Assembly: GCA_022822545.1 (NCBI GenBank)
Contig: JAJEBE010000054.1
Location: 124,001-188,000, forward strand
Reading direction: 5' to 3'
Length of the DNA: 64,000 bases
From: Anaerolineae bacterium
Lineage (GTDB): Bacteria > Chloroflexota > Anaerolineae > Aggregatilineales > Phototrophicaceae
Under the pieces are notes generated by a model. It was given only the letters and a program-made list of their open reading frames with translations, was not told the DNA's origin and searched no databases. Shown here piece after piece: positions 42,773 through 51,800 of the stretch. The position numbers and the translations under genes were made by a program. Within the stretch, counting starts at the first letter, position 1; each line of letters starts with the position of its first letter.

Positions 42773-43303
42773 TCAAAATCTGGGCGAGGGCGTATTCTGC
42801 AGAAGCGGAGTTTGCCGTCGCGCATTGGATTGAGCCGTGGCGTTGACAAAAGTCTTCGGAGATGACTGGCTGGCCGGTGTACGAACGATCGATGCGTATC
42901 GAGGCAGGTGCGGCAGATCTACCGCGAGCAGGGTCGAATGAAAGCCAATCATCATCGGCAGCAGCAGGGCGATAGTGATCGCGATGATGACAAGCCCGTA
43001 ACTGAAATTCAAGCTGGGGCGCGAGCGGAAATCGCCGAGCCAGTGGGGATGAGCTTGCGACTCCCGCAGGTCGGCTTCAAGAGAGGACCATATTTGTTCC
43101 AGCTTGGCCGAATTGGCATGGCCCAAGGTCGGCAGACTGCGCTCCAGCTTGAAGGCGAATTCACGGTGCTGCATATATTCGCGGTAACAGTCTTCACATT
43201 CATCGATGTATCGCGCCACGCGCCGACGCACGGGATCCGCGAGATCGCCGTTGACGAAGCGCGCCATGTGGACCTGGCAGAAGCGATACTTGAACCTGAC
43301 CAT
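42773..43303 (-). CDS. Anti-sigma factor-like membrane protein (zf-HC2-related)
   Basis: A 176-aa protein. The N-terminal 60 residues (CQVHMARFVNGDLADPVRRR, YIDECEDCYREYMQ) resemble the zinc-finger anti-sigma (ZAS) domain, with the CxxC pair present but the usual His four residues before it replaced by Tyr. One TM helix follows at about 100-125 (LVIIAITIALLLPMMIGF), and the exported tail is short. It lies 28 bp downstream of the ECF sigma gene and would hold that sigma at the membrane. The altered zinc ligand makes metal-dependent control uncertain. Confidence 0.75.
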   Translation of the reverse strand: MVRFKYRFCQVHMARFVNGDLADPVRRRVARYIDECEDCYREYMQHREFAFKLERSLPTLGHANSAKLEQIWSSLEADLRESQAHPHWLGDFRSRPSLNFSYGLVIIAITIALLLPMMIGFHSTLLAVDLPHLPRYASIVRTPASQSSPKTFVNATAQSNARRQTPLLQNTPSPRF

Positions 43304-43331
43304 GTTTCCTTTCGCGCCTCACTGGCTGGCG

Positions 43332-43940
43332 TTAGTGCACACGCAAGAGTTCTTCCAAGAGGCCCAGCCCGACCGGTTGCAGCGATTCGCGCAAGCGCTG
43401 ATGACCCAGGCGGACGCGACTCTCGGCAGTCTTCTGCGGGCAGCCCATCACTTCTGAGATTTCCCGATACGTCATGCCTTGTCCGTAGCGCAAAACGATG
43501 GCTTCACGCAGACGCGGCGACAAATCGAGCAGTGCTTCGGAGATGGATTCGCTGGCGTCGCGACGGATGACGGCGGCTTCGGGCGCTTCCGATGGCGGCG
43601 CCTTCAACTGCAGGCCGAGCCACTGCGTGATATCGACGGTGATGAAGCGCTTGCGTCGGTAGGTGTTGCGGCAGCGACTGACAGCAATCGTGTACAGCCA
43701 GGTCTTCAGCGACGCCTTGCCGGAATCGTAGCGGTGCAGATTCTTAAAGGCATAGAGGAAGGATTCTTGCAAGATGTCTTCGGCATCTTGCTCGTTCATC
43801 AGCAGGCTGTAACAAAGGCGGTGGAGGCTGGCGGCGAAACGATCGTATAGCTCGGCATAACCGCTTTGATCGCCATTGAGGGCGCGCTCGATTATGACGT
43901 CGATTTCAGCACGGGCGCTTGCTCGCTTGTCAGTCATCAT
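43332..43940 (-). CDS. ECF RNA polymerase sigma factor
   Basis: A 202-aa ECF sigma. Region 2 is at about 20-90 (ELYDRFAASLHRLCYSLLMN, EDILQESFLYAFKNLHRY, then TWLYTIAVSRCRNTYRRKR). Region 4 is at about 140-195 (LSPRLREAIVLRYGQGMTYR, EISEVMGCPQKTAESRVRLG, HQRLRESL). Linker residues 95-135 are unremarkable. ATG 43940 is used; the frame extends a few codons further to 43961. It pairs with the anti-sigma-like gene 28 bp downstream. The pair sits inside the glycosyltransferase block and may control it or itself. Confidence 0.93.
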   Translation of the reverse strand: MMTDKRASARAEIDVIIERALNGDQSGYAELYDRFAASLHRLCYSLLMNEQDAEDILQESFLYAFKNLHRYDSGKASLKTWLYTIAVSRCRNTYRRKRFITVDITQWLGLQLKAPPSEAPEAAVIRRDASESISEALLDLSPRLREAIVLRYGQGMTYREISEVMGCPQKTAESRVRLGHQRLRESLQPVGLGLLEELLRVH

Positions 43941-43985
43941 CCCTCGCTTGCACTGACGCATTCATTGACGCTTTTTATTCTACAC

Positions 43986-44011
43986 AACGACAGGGAGACA
44001 TCCTCAGTTTC
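43986..44011 (-). promoter_or_regulatory. Candidate ECF-type promoter upstream of the sigma gene
   Basis: On the minus strand a GAAAC element (44007-44011) lies 17 bp from a CGTT element (43986-43989), the layout of ECF group promoters. The position, 46 bp from the start codon, fits autoregulation. The match is short and could be chance. Confidence 0.35.
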
Positions 44012-45995
44012 AGGGTTGTCTCGCCCGAGTTGCGCCATTATAGACATCTTGCCGCAGCCATAATATGGCGGCTTCTTCTTGAAAGAGCGCGCGGTCCATC
44101 CGCCCATGCGACCACCAGGCGGGGAAATCCCAAATGTCCAGATTTGCTATCGAAGCGGTTCGGCGCAGGAGGAAGCGCTGCCCGACATAATCGCTGGCGA
44201 GATCACTCGCTTGATTCGGATCATCCGACATTAGCACGATTCGCTCGCCCGCCGCCGCGGCCGCAAAAGTCTCAAAGCGCGCGTTCGGGAAATCGCGCGC
44301 CAGCCATGCGACCAAGCCGTTATCGCTGACGATGCCGCGCTCGTCGGTCACGATGGTGAAATCCAGCACGGGGAAGCCGGATGTTTCGCGATCCGCCAAT
44401 TCAAAAAGCGTGTCCCGCAGGAACTCGGCATCGCCGGCCACGGCGCGCTCCCGCCATAAGCCATCCGGTTTATCGGGATTTGCGGCCGCGGCTTGCCAGG
44501 CGCCGCCGACGCCGGAAAGCATCAGAAGCCAGAAGAAGCCGATGCCGATCCCTTGCAAGCAGGTGCCGAGGCCCCAAAAGTTCGCGATCAAGAGGAAGAC
44601 AACGATACTAATTATTCCGGTAATGATGAGGAGCCCCAGCGCTTGCAATAGCCTAAGCTGAGACGAATCGCCAAGCATCGCCAAAACATCAGCGAAGCTG
44701 GAGCCGGTAGGCAAGCCCGCCATCAGCCGCGCTACTTGCATGAACTGTACGGAGAGGATGAACATAAAGAGCAGGACGCCGGCCGAGATCGCCCATTTTG
44801 CCCACCAGTATTGAGTGGTGTAGAGGGCGCTGTCGTCCTCGTCTTCGCTGTCCGATTCCGATCTCGCCCAGAGGACAACCACACGGCGATTGACAATTAA
44901 TTGAGTCACGCCGTAGCTGGCGAGCAGAGTTAGCGGTACGACAACCCATAGCGCATCTGACGCGCGCGCGCCTGGATACAGGAGCAGCCCGAGCGCGCCG
45001 AGCAGGGCCCAAGCGGCCGCGAAGCGATCAACATAGGTGACATCGCCATGTTTCCACAGGAGCCAGGCGCCCCCGCAAGCAAAGATGATCAACAGCGGCT
45101 CGTGCAGGATCAGCGCGGCGAAACCCAGGCGAACATCGTGAGTTGAGGCGCTCCGGGAGAGGCCGTCTATAGATGTCTCAATCAATTGGCTGACTGTCCG
45201 CAGGCCGGCTGGATTCAGCATGAACAGAGTCGCGGATACGACGACCAGGACAAAGGGGACCAAGAGAGCCGGGACGAAGGGAAAGTCGCGCAGTTGTTTG
45301 ACCGCCAACTGGAGAATGTCATCGCCCGGCAGTTCGAGCCGCTGCGGGGCGCTCAGCGCGGTGCGCCAGACTGCGAGCCAGCCGGAGGCGATCAAGATGA
45401 CAAAGAGCGGGATGCCGGAGGGGCTGGACAGGAGGAGCATGAATGCGACGAAGGCAATTGCCCAACAGGCGTCGCGGAGCTGCTGTGAATACCAATAGCG
45501 CCTGATCATCCAGACGGCGAGTACGGCAAAGAGCAGCATGAAACTGACTCCGTCGGCGCTGCGGGAGGCCGCCAGAGGAACGGTGAGGAATGAAAGCAGG
45601 GCCGTCCAGATGAAGGTTCTCGTCAGGCCCAGGCTGTCGCGGAATAGAAGGGGTGTCATAGCGAGGGCGAAGCCGGCCAGGGCTGTCCCGATGCGCGCGT
45701 TGAATCCGTCCCCGCCGGCGAAGGAAAATGTCGCGAGTTGCGTAAGATAGGTGAGCGGACTGCGAGCGGGCGCGAAATTGCCGGGGGCGTCGTCTTCAAT
45801 CGTATGCCAGGCGTGCAGGGATTGCTCCGCCTCGAAGTCTGAAAGCGGCACGCTGTCCAGCAGGGTGACCCGAAGCCAAAGAGACAGCAGGGCAAGGGCG
45901 GCGTAAACCAAGCACTCGGCCGGGATACGGCGCGGCAATGCGAAGGCATTCTCCTGGTCAAAGGCGCTCGCGAGCCTGTCGTCAAGCGCGGTCAT
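44010..45995 (-). CDS. GT-C family glycosyltransferase-like membrane protein
   Basis: A 661-aa polytopic protein with about 11 TM helices in the N-terminal 520 residues and a soluble C-terminal part. The first exoloop after helix 1 has DSVPLSDFEAEQSLHAWHTI, with an acidic DFEAE motif in the position of the GT39/ArnT catalytic Asp. The soluble part (about 530-661) has IVTDERGIVSDNGLVAWLARD and RIVLMSDDPNQASDLA. It probably transfers sugar from a lipid carrier on the outer face of the membrane; donor and acceptor are unknown. ATG 45995 is used (18 nt inside the longest frame). It lies immediately upstream of the ECF sigma gene. Confidence 0.75.
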   Translation of the reverse strand: MTALDDRLASAFDQENAFALPRRIPAECLVYAALALLSLWLRVTLLDSVPLSDFEAEQSLHAWHTIEDDAPGNFAPARSPLTYLTQLATFSFAGGDGFNARIGTALAGFALAMTPLLFRDSLGLTRTFIWTALLSFLTVPLAASRSADGVSFMLLFAVLAVWMIRRYWYSQQLRDACWAIAFVAFMLLLSSPSGIPLFVILIASGWLAVWRTALSAPQRLELPGDDILQLAVKQLRDFPFVPALLVPFVLVVVSATLFMLNPAGLRTVSQLIETSIDGLSRSASTHDVRLGFAALILHEPLLIIFACGGAWLLWKHGDVTYVDRFAAAWALLGALGLLLYPGARASDALWVVVPLTLLASYGVTQLIVNRRVVVLWARSESDSEDEDDSALYTTQYWWAKWAISAGVLLFMFILSVQFMQVARLMAGLPTGSSFADVLAMLGDSSQLRLLQALGLLIITGIISIVVFLLIANFWGLGTCLQGIGIGFFWLLMLSGVGGAWQAAAANPDKPDGLWRERAVAGDAEFLRDTLFELADRETSGFPVLDFTIVTDERGIVSDNGLVAWLARDFPNARFETFAAAAAGERIVLMSDDPNQASDLASDYVGQRFLLRRTASIANLDIWDFPAWWSHGRMDRALFQEEAAILWLRQDVYNGATRARQP

Positions 45996-46070
45996 GTGTC
46001 CGTTTCTCGCCATGCTCGATCTTCACTTGTTTTGGAGTAGCGCCTTTCAGATACGCTAATTGACAATATC

Positions 46071-48812
46071 TCACGCCCCGGCATAAAAGATTCGCGCCGA
46101 GCCGGATTCGCATTGCACGGGCAAATTATCCAGGAATTTCTCCTCGCCGAATGTGCCGTAGGCTTGCTTTTCCGATGAACCATACATGATGTGTGTGATG
46201 TTGTATCGCTCGATAATCGGTTGAACTTCGCTGAAGTCCTTGCGCGTATACAGCGCTTTCAAGTCGGCCGCGCGCGACCCGACGATATCATAGTAAGTGG
46301 CGCCGCGCCATTGACGCTCATGATTTTCCCATCCCAAGAGTATCGGGATGCCGGAAAGGGCGCCCACACGGCCATAGTCAATATAATAGGCTGGCCCCAG
46401 GGCCTCGGCGACGACAGCGCTTTTGCGACCGACGGCGTCGCGCAGGCATTGGATAACGGTCTGGTCATCTCTGTCTATCAAGCCGCGGGCGCCATCCAAG
46501 GTGAGCGGCGCGCTGATAATCGTGTCCTTTCCCTCGAAGATTGCCAGGCCGGCGGAATTGGCCCGCAGCAGATCGGACTCGTCTGCATCGGCGAGATTGA
46601 TGCGGGAGTAGAGCACAGTTCCGGGCGCGAGGGTTTCACCATCGTGAACGTGGCGAATCGGGGCGGTCCATGACGCGGGCGGCGAGACTCGCTGGTTCCG
46701 GGCGGCGTACAGTCGCCCCGTTTCGATCATTGCGCGGTGGTTGACGCCGGCGATGGTATAAGCCAGGCCGGCCAGGATAGCGAGCGTAAATATAGCGGCG
46801 AGCGCGAAACGCAGGATTAGATGCGGCCTGGGCAAGCTGTGATCGCTGAGCAGGCTGTAGATCGCGTATGCCGAGGCGATGCTCCATAGCGCCCAGGCCT
46901 GGTAATAGAGCTTGAAGACGGTGTTTATCCTGACGAAGAAATTGTCTTTCAAGTAAAAGAATTCGCTGAAGAGCGTCAGGCCAAGCCCCATGCCGATAAG
47001 CAGCAGCGCGAAACCGGTGGCCGGCGGATACTTGATCCAGACGACGGCGACTTCCCCCAGTTGCCGCGCCCGGCTGTCAGCGGGGAAAATGCGCGCAGTA
47101 ACCGCGGCAATGCCAGCGAGAAGCAGAACGGTGGTCAGCCCATAGCTTATGCGCCGCAGCGCGAGTTGTTGAAAGAGCTCGGCGGATTCAAAAGCTGAGC
47201 TATTGAGATTGCCAACTATGGACTGGCCGGGATTGGCGAGAGCGAGAAGCGCGCCCATGATGGCCATCAGCAGCAGCATAATCGCCAGGACGCCAACGCC
47301 GACCGTCAGCCCCAAACGCCAATTGAGACGGTAGGCGCGATAACCGCGCCAGGCCTCCACCACCAGGTAGCTGACCAGTATCACGAGCAAGGGACCAAAC
47401 ATGATGAAGAAATGCCGAAACTGTGACGGGTGCAGAAGGTTGGGCAAGATGCCGCCGGCTTGGGAGCGGAAGCCAACCAGGTAGGGCAGATAGGCAAGCG
47501 CGGCGATCAGTGCCAGAGTCAGCCCGAACTTTGCCGTCTCCAGCCAGTCCCGCGCGGTGAGCCGTCCGCTTTCGCCGGTCATGAGGCGGCGGAGGGCTTC
47601 CGCGCCGATCAGCCCGGCGAGAAAGGTCGGGCCATCCCAAGCATTGAGAAAGGCAAGCCCGCCGACGGCGATACCGTAGACCAAGGTCTCGCTCCTGCCA
47701 GGCGGATGGCGGGTCAGCAACAAGTTCAGCATCAGGCCGATCACGCTGACGACGAATGGCAAGGCGAGAACATGAGGATGATTATCCGACAGCAGGAAAC
47801 TGAAGGCGGGGAATTCTCCAATCGGCTGAATGGCCGTCAGGCGGTTGTCGAGGTCGTGATCGGTGGGTACACGGCTGGCATTAAACCACCACCAGTGCGA
47901 CCAGCTTGAGGTGTCAATGGCCAGGCCGGCGCTTTGTTTATGTTCGTAGGTGAAGGTTTCGAAGTCAGGCAGCTTCTGCGTATTCCAGAATTCCAGGTAG
48001 GACTGCGGCGCGGCGCGAGTTTGGAGCGGCGCTTCGATGAGCGCGAACTGGAAGTTGCCCATCAGCGTCAAAATCAGCAGCGCCATAGTTCCGGCCGCGA
48101 TGGCGCCCAAACGGGATGTCCTATTTTGGACAATGCCCGCTCTTAAAGCGAAGGCGCGCGACCGCGCCAAATTGCAGGCGACGCCGAAAGCGGCAATGCC
48201 GGTCAGCGCAAATAGCGAGGCATTCGTCAGATTGAAGCCGATGGCGCTGCTAAGGCCGCTCATTGTGGCGAGAGCCGCCGACATGATGTAACCCATGTAG
48301 TAGTAACTTATCGCATAGCCGGACATCCAGGGATCGTCCGGCGGGAAGCTGGCGCTGCGTTGAGCCGCGCTTAAGAATGCCAACTCCATCGGCTTTTCCG
48401 TCCCGGTCAAGCCATTTTGATGAGCGCGGTAGAGCGCCCAACCGAAGAACAAGCCCGCGAAGAGCAACTCGGTCACCAGGATCAGGCTGCGATTCTCGCG
48501 CCACCAGCGGGTCAAGGCGTCAACTTGGCCATTGCGAAAGTAGAGCGAAAGTGAGGCCGACAGGACCAGCAGCCAGCATAAAATGATGCTGCCGCGTGAA
48601 TTATCGAGGAAGCCGTAACTGCCCAGCAGCCAGAAAAGCCAGGTGACGAAAAGCAGCCCCAGCGCGCGCGCGATGCTGTAGCCGCGATCCGGCAGAGCGC
48701 TGAACAGCCGGAGGCAAAGCGGCAGAGCGGTCAAACCGGCGAGCGTAATCCATAGCCACCAGGCGAGCAGCAGATGCCCTTCCCGCGCCAGCCAATCGAG
48801 AAGTAGTGTCAT
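46071..48812 (-). CDS. DUF2298 (Chlor_Arch_YYY) membrane protein
   Basis: A 913-aa polytopic protein of the Chlor_Arch_YYY group, named for its conserved Tyr triplet: YAISYYYMGYIMSA here, near residue 170. Other hallmarks are TGTEKPMELAFLSAAQRSAS, FPPDDPWMSGYAIS, FNLTNASLFALTG and IYARNQRV-type C-terminal region with an ITHIMYGSSEKQAYG end. At least 14 TM helices precede a soluble region at about 720-913. The biochemical role is not established in the literature I know; membership with GT-C glycosyltransferases suggests lipid-linked sugar transfer. The 4-bp ATGA overlap with the 48809 gene indicates translational coupling. It is paralogous to the C-terminal half of that gene. Confidence 0.85.
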   Translation of the reverse strand: MTLLLDWLAREGHLLLAWWLWITLAGLTALPLCLRLFSALPDRGYSIARALGLLFVTWLFWLLGSYGFLDNSRGSIILCWLLVLSASLSLYFRNGQVDALTRWWRENRSLILVTELLFAGLFFGWALYRAHQNGLTGTEKPMELAFLSAAQRSASFPPDDPWMSGYAISYYYMGYIMSAALATMSGLSSAIGFNLTNASLFALTGIAAFGVACNLARSRAFALRAGIVQNRTSRLGAIAAGTMALLILTLMGNFQFALIEAPLQTRAAPQSYLEFWNTQKLPDFETFTYEHKQSAGLAIDTSSWSHWWWFNASRVPTDHDLDNRLTAIQPIGEFPAFSFLLSDNHPHVLALPFVVSVIGLMLNLLLTRHPPGRSETLVYGIAVGGLAFLNAWDGPTFLAGLIGAEALRRLMTGESGRLTARDWLETAKFGLTLALIAALAYLPYLVGFRSQAGGILPNLLHPSQFRHFFIMFGPLLVILVSYLVVEAWRGYRAYRLNWRLGLTVGVGVLAIMLLLMAIMGALLALANPGQSIVGNLNSSAFESAELFQQLALRRISYGLTTVLLLAGIAAVTARIFPADSRARQLGEVAVVWIKYPPATGFALLLIGMGLGLTLFSEFFYLKDNFFVRINTVFKLYYQAWALWSIASAYAIYSLLSDHSLPRPHLILRFALAAIFTLAILAGLAYTIAGVNHRAMIETGRLYAARNQRVSPPASWTAPIRHVHDGETLAPGTVLYSRINLADADESDLLRANSAGLAIFEGKDTIISAPLTLDGARGLIDRDDQTVIQCLRDAVGRKSAVVAEALGPAYYIDYGRVGALSGIPILLGWENHERQWRGATYYDIVGSRAADLKALYTRKDFSEVQPIIERYNITHIMYGSSEKQAYGTFGEEKFLDNLPVQCESGSARIFYAGA

Positions 48813-51800
48813 GAGCGGCGCTCCACCAAGAATTGCATCAGGCTTTGGTCATCCACCTCGTAAACGACCGCGCCATCGGCTTCAAACGCGATATGGAGCA
48901 AGCCGCCTTCCACCATGCGATCAAATTTCTCCAGCCCTTCCGCTGTTGAGTGGACTTTTTCCAAACCGCTTCTGATGATGTACTTGATGGAGAAATGATG
49001 GATGATATCGACCGCAACGTCTATATCTTCGGTGTTATAGAATTGCAGGATATTTCTTTCTCGCTGGAAAACCCATTGGTTCATCGGATGAAAGGTGCGT
49101 TGCTGCCGCTGATGCCAATTCCAGCCAAGCACGGAAGGCAAACCTGTCAGGATCGACATTCTTCCGTTCCATTGGTATTCGCTGCCCGGCTGCCGGCCTT
49201 CGATGATGACCGGCGAGCCTTCGACATTTTCCTGCAACCAGCGCGCCAATTGATAATCCAGCGACAGATCGGTTTCGGCGCTGACGCGACGCTCTGAGGA
49301 GAATTCCCTGTGTTTGGCTTGTGTCATGTAGTCCATGCCATTCAGGGTCAAGGGGAGGTCTGGCGCCATACGATCAAAGGAGCGTCCGCGCGTCGCCGTA
49401 AAGGGAAAGACGCCGGCGATGCCAATGAGCAGCACGGCAGGCAAATACCAGGCGATCTTCAGCGCTCGGCCGAAATCCTCAGATGCTTCCAGCAGGCAAG
49501 CAAAGGCGATGCCGCCGGCGATGCTCAGGAGCAGCCACACCTGCATATAGAACTTGAAGACCGTATTCTGGCGACCGATATCGCCGCCGATGACGAACAC
49601 TTCGACGCCTAATGTGATGGACAGCGCCAAGCCGATCAAGACAAGCGTGAAGCGCATCACTTCCGTCTGCCCGGGACGGAAGAATAGCAAGGCGATCCAG
49701 CAAACTAGCGGCAGGACAATTAGCGCCGCCTGATAGCCGATCACAGCGAGGGCCAGGGAAAGCAGCCAGGCCAAGCCTATGACTGCCAGCGTGCGGGCTA
49801 GCAAGGTTTTGTGTTCCAAAACCGCTTTGACGCGTGTAGTCCGGAACCAGCGGCCGGTATCCCAAAACAGAAGCGAGAAGACCAAAAACAAGAACAGGCC
49901 GTGAATATCGAGGTATGCCCAAAGGGGCGTCTTGCCGCCCTGCCACAATTGAATGCTGTTGTAAGTGCTGGCATGCCAACTGGTATAGGGCAGGGCAAAG
50001 GCCAAACTCAGCGCGACAAAACCGCCAAGCGTCCCCGCAAACTCAAGGGCGGAGGCGCGCAGGAATACATAGCGCAGAGCGAGCCAGAGAATGACAACGC
50101 CGATACAGACCATAAGCCCGGCGCGCAGCGCATTAAGCAGGCTCATAGCTGATACTCCGTCCGTCAGAGAAACGGAGCCGGCAGCGGACAAAAGAACTGA
50201 CAAGACGCCTATAGCCGCGAATAACAGGCTGAATAGCGCGAGGTAGAAGCGCTTATCCTGCGGGGCGCGAATGGTCTTCTGCCAGCGCAAGCTCCAGGCA
50301 TAGGCCAGAGCCAGGACCGAGAGCAGGGTCATCGAGGGCCAATCCCAGGTGTTGGTTGCCTGCATGAGACCGACGGTCAGCGCGAGCAGCGCCAGCGCCA
50401 GAAAACGCTCAAGCCACGGGCGATAATGCTGCCTCGCCCCCGCGACTTCGTTGAAAAGGAGCAGCAGCGTCAGGAGAATCAGCGGCATGTTGATCATGTG
50501 CGCATGGAGATCTCCATAAAGAAAGGTGAAATAAGGCATCTCGGTGATGGCGTTGCCGCGTACTCCAGGGGTCTCCGCCAGGACACGGGACGGGCCCCAA
50601 TACCAGCGATCGCTGTTGATATGGAGTTGCTCGCCCTGCAATAATCTAGCGGCGCCGCGAACCAAGCCGCCGATGAGCGAAAGCGAATTGTTGATTTCGT
50701 AACGCAGGCTATCCCATGGGTGCAGCTCGGCCGCCCGACGGGACAGGTCCGCGCTAATATCGGGAGAAGCCGGTCTGTCATTTGCGGCTGCATATTCGTC
50801 AATCAGGAAGCGTTCCAGGCTTTCCGGTCGTTGATAGCCGCCGTGCGCCGCGACTGCGTTGCCGATGACGCGCGTCGTATCCAGATTGCCAAACAGGACG
50901 CAAAGCAGCAAAGCCATGATACCCGCGACCCAAGGGCTGCCCGGCCGTCCGCGGGAAGGCTTGAGACGTCGATCGTCCCCGATGGGGCGGCGCCAGCGCG
51001 ACAGCATGTTGAAAGCGGTGGAGAAGGCGCCCATGCCGGTCAAGCTGAAGATGGTCGGGATCATCAGGTTGTAGGCGAAGGCCGGCACGACGCCAAGCAG
51101 CAGAGTCGGCACGCCGACCAGAACAAATCCAAAGTAGTAATAGTTGATGAAGCCGCCGGAAAACCAGGGGTCAATAGGCGGGAAGGTGGTACTGCGCAAG
51201 ACGCCGTTGAGATAGGCGAAGTCCATCGGTTTTTCGCCGCCTTTGGCCGGGTGCCAAAGGTCAGGGTTGGTCAAGCGCACAACGATCAGCGCCAGAAAAG
51301 CGATGAGGCCGATCAGTTCCATCCATGCCAGCCGTCTCCAGTGGTCGCGGAGGAATTCGACAAGCCTGATGCGGGCGAGCAGGGCGCTGACAATCGCCAG
51401 CAGAACAAGCGACAAGAGAATGCCGCCCTGTGACCAGATTGGAATCTTCAAGCTGGAGACGGCCCAGGCGAACCAGGCGACCAACAGCATGCCGACGAGT
51501 TTGCTAACGCCGTATCCGCCGTCCGCCATCTTTGGAAATATCGCGAAGACAAGCGGAAAGGCGAGCGCGCCAAAGAGGAATATCGTCCCATACCAGACGA
51601 TTACGCCGATGACCTGATTGCTGTTGATAATGCTGTCGCTAAAGAATCGGTCGGACCAAGTCCCGCCGTTTGTCTGTATCTCTCGCTCGGCGGGCGTGAA
51701 CATAAGACCAGTCGGCACGGGTTCCGCATCCCTTATGACCCAGTAGAACACGCCCAGCAATTGCGCTGCGCCGGCGTCGTTCCGAAGCTCATGCGCCTGC

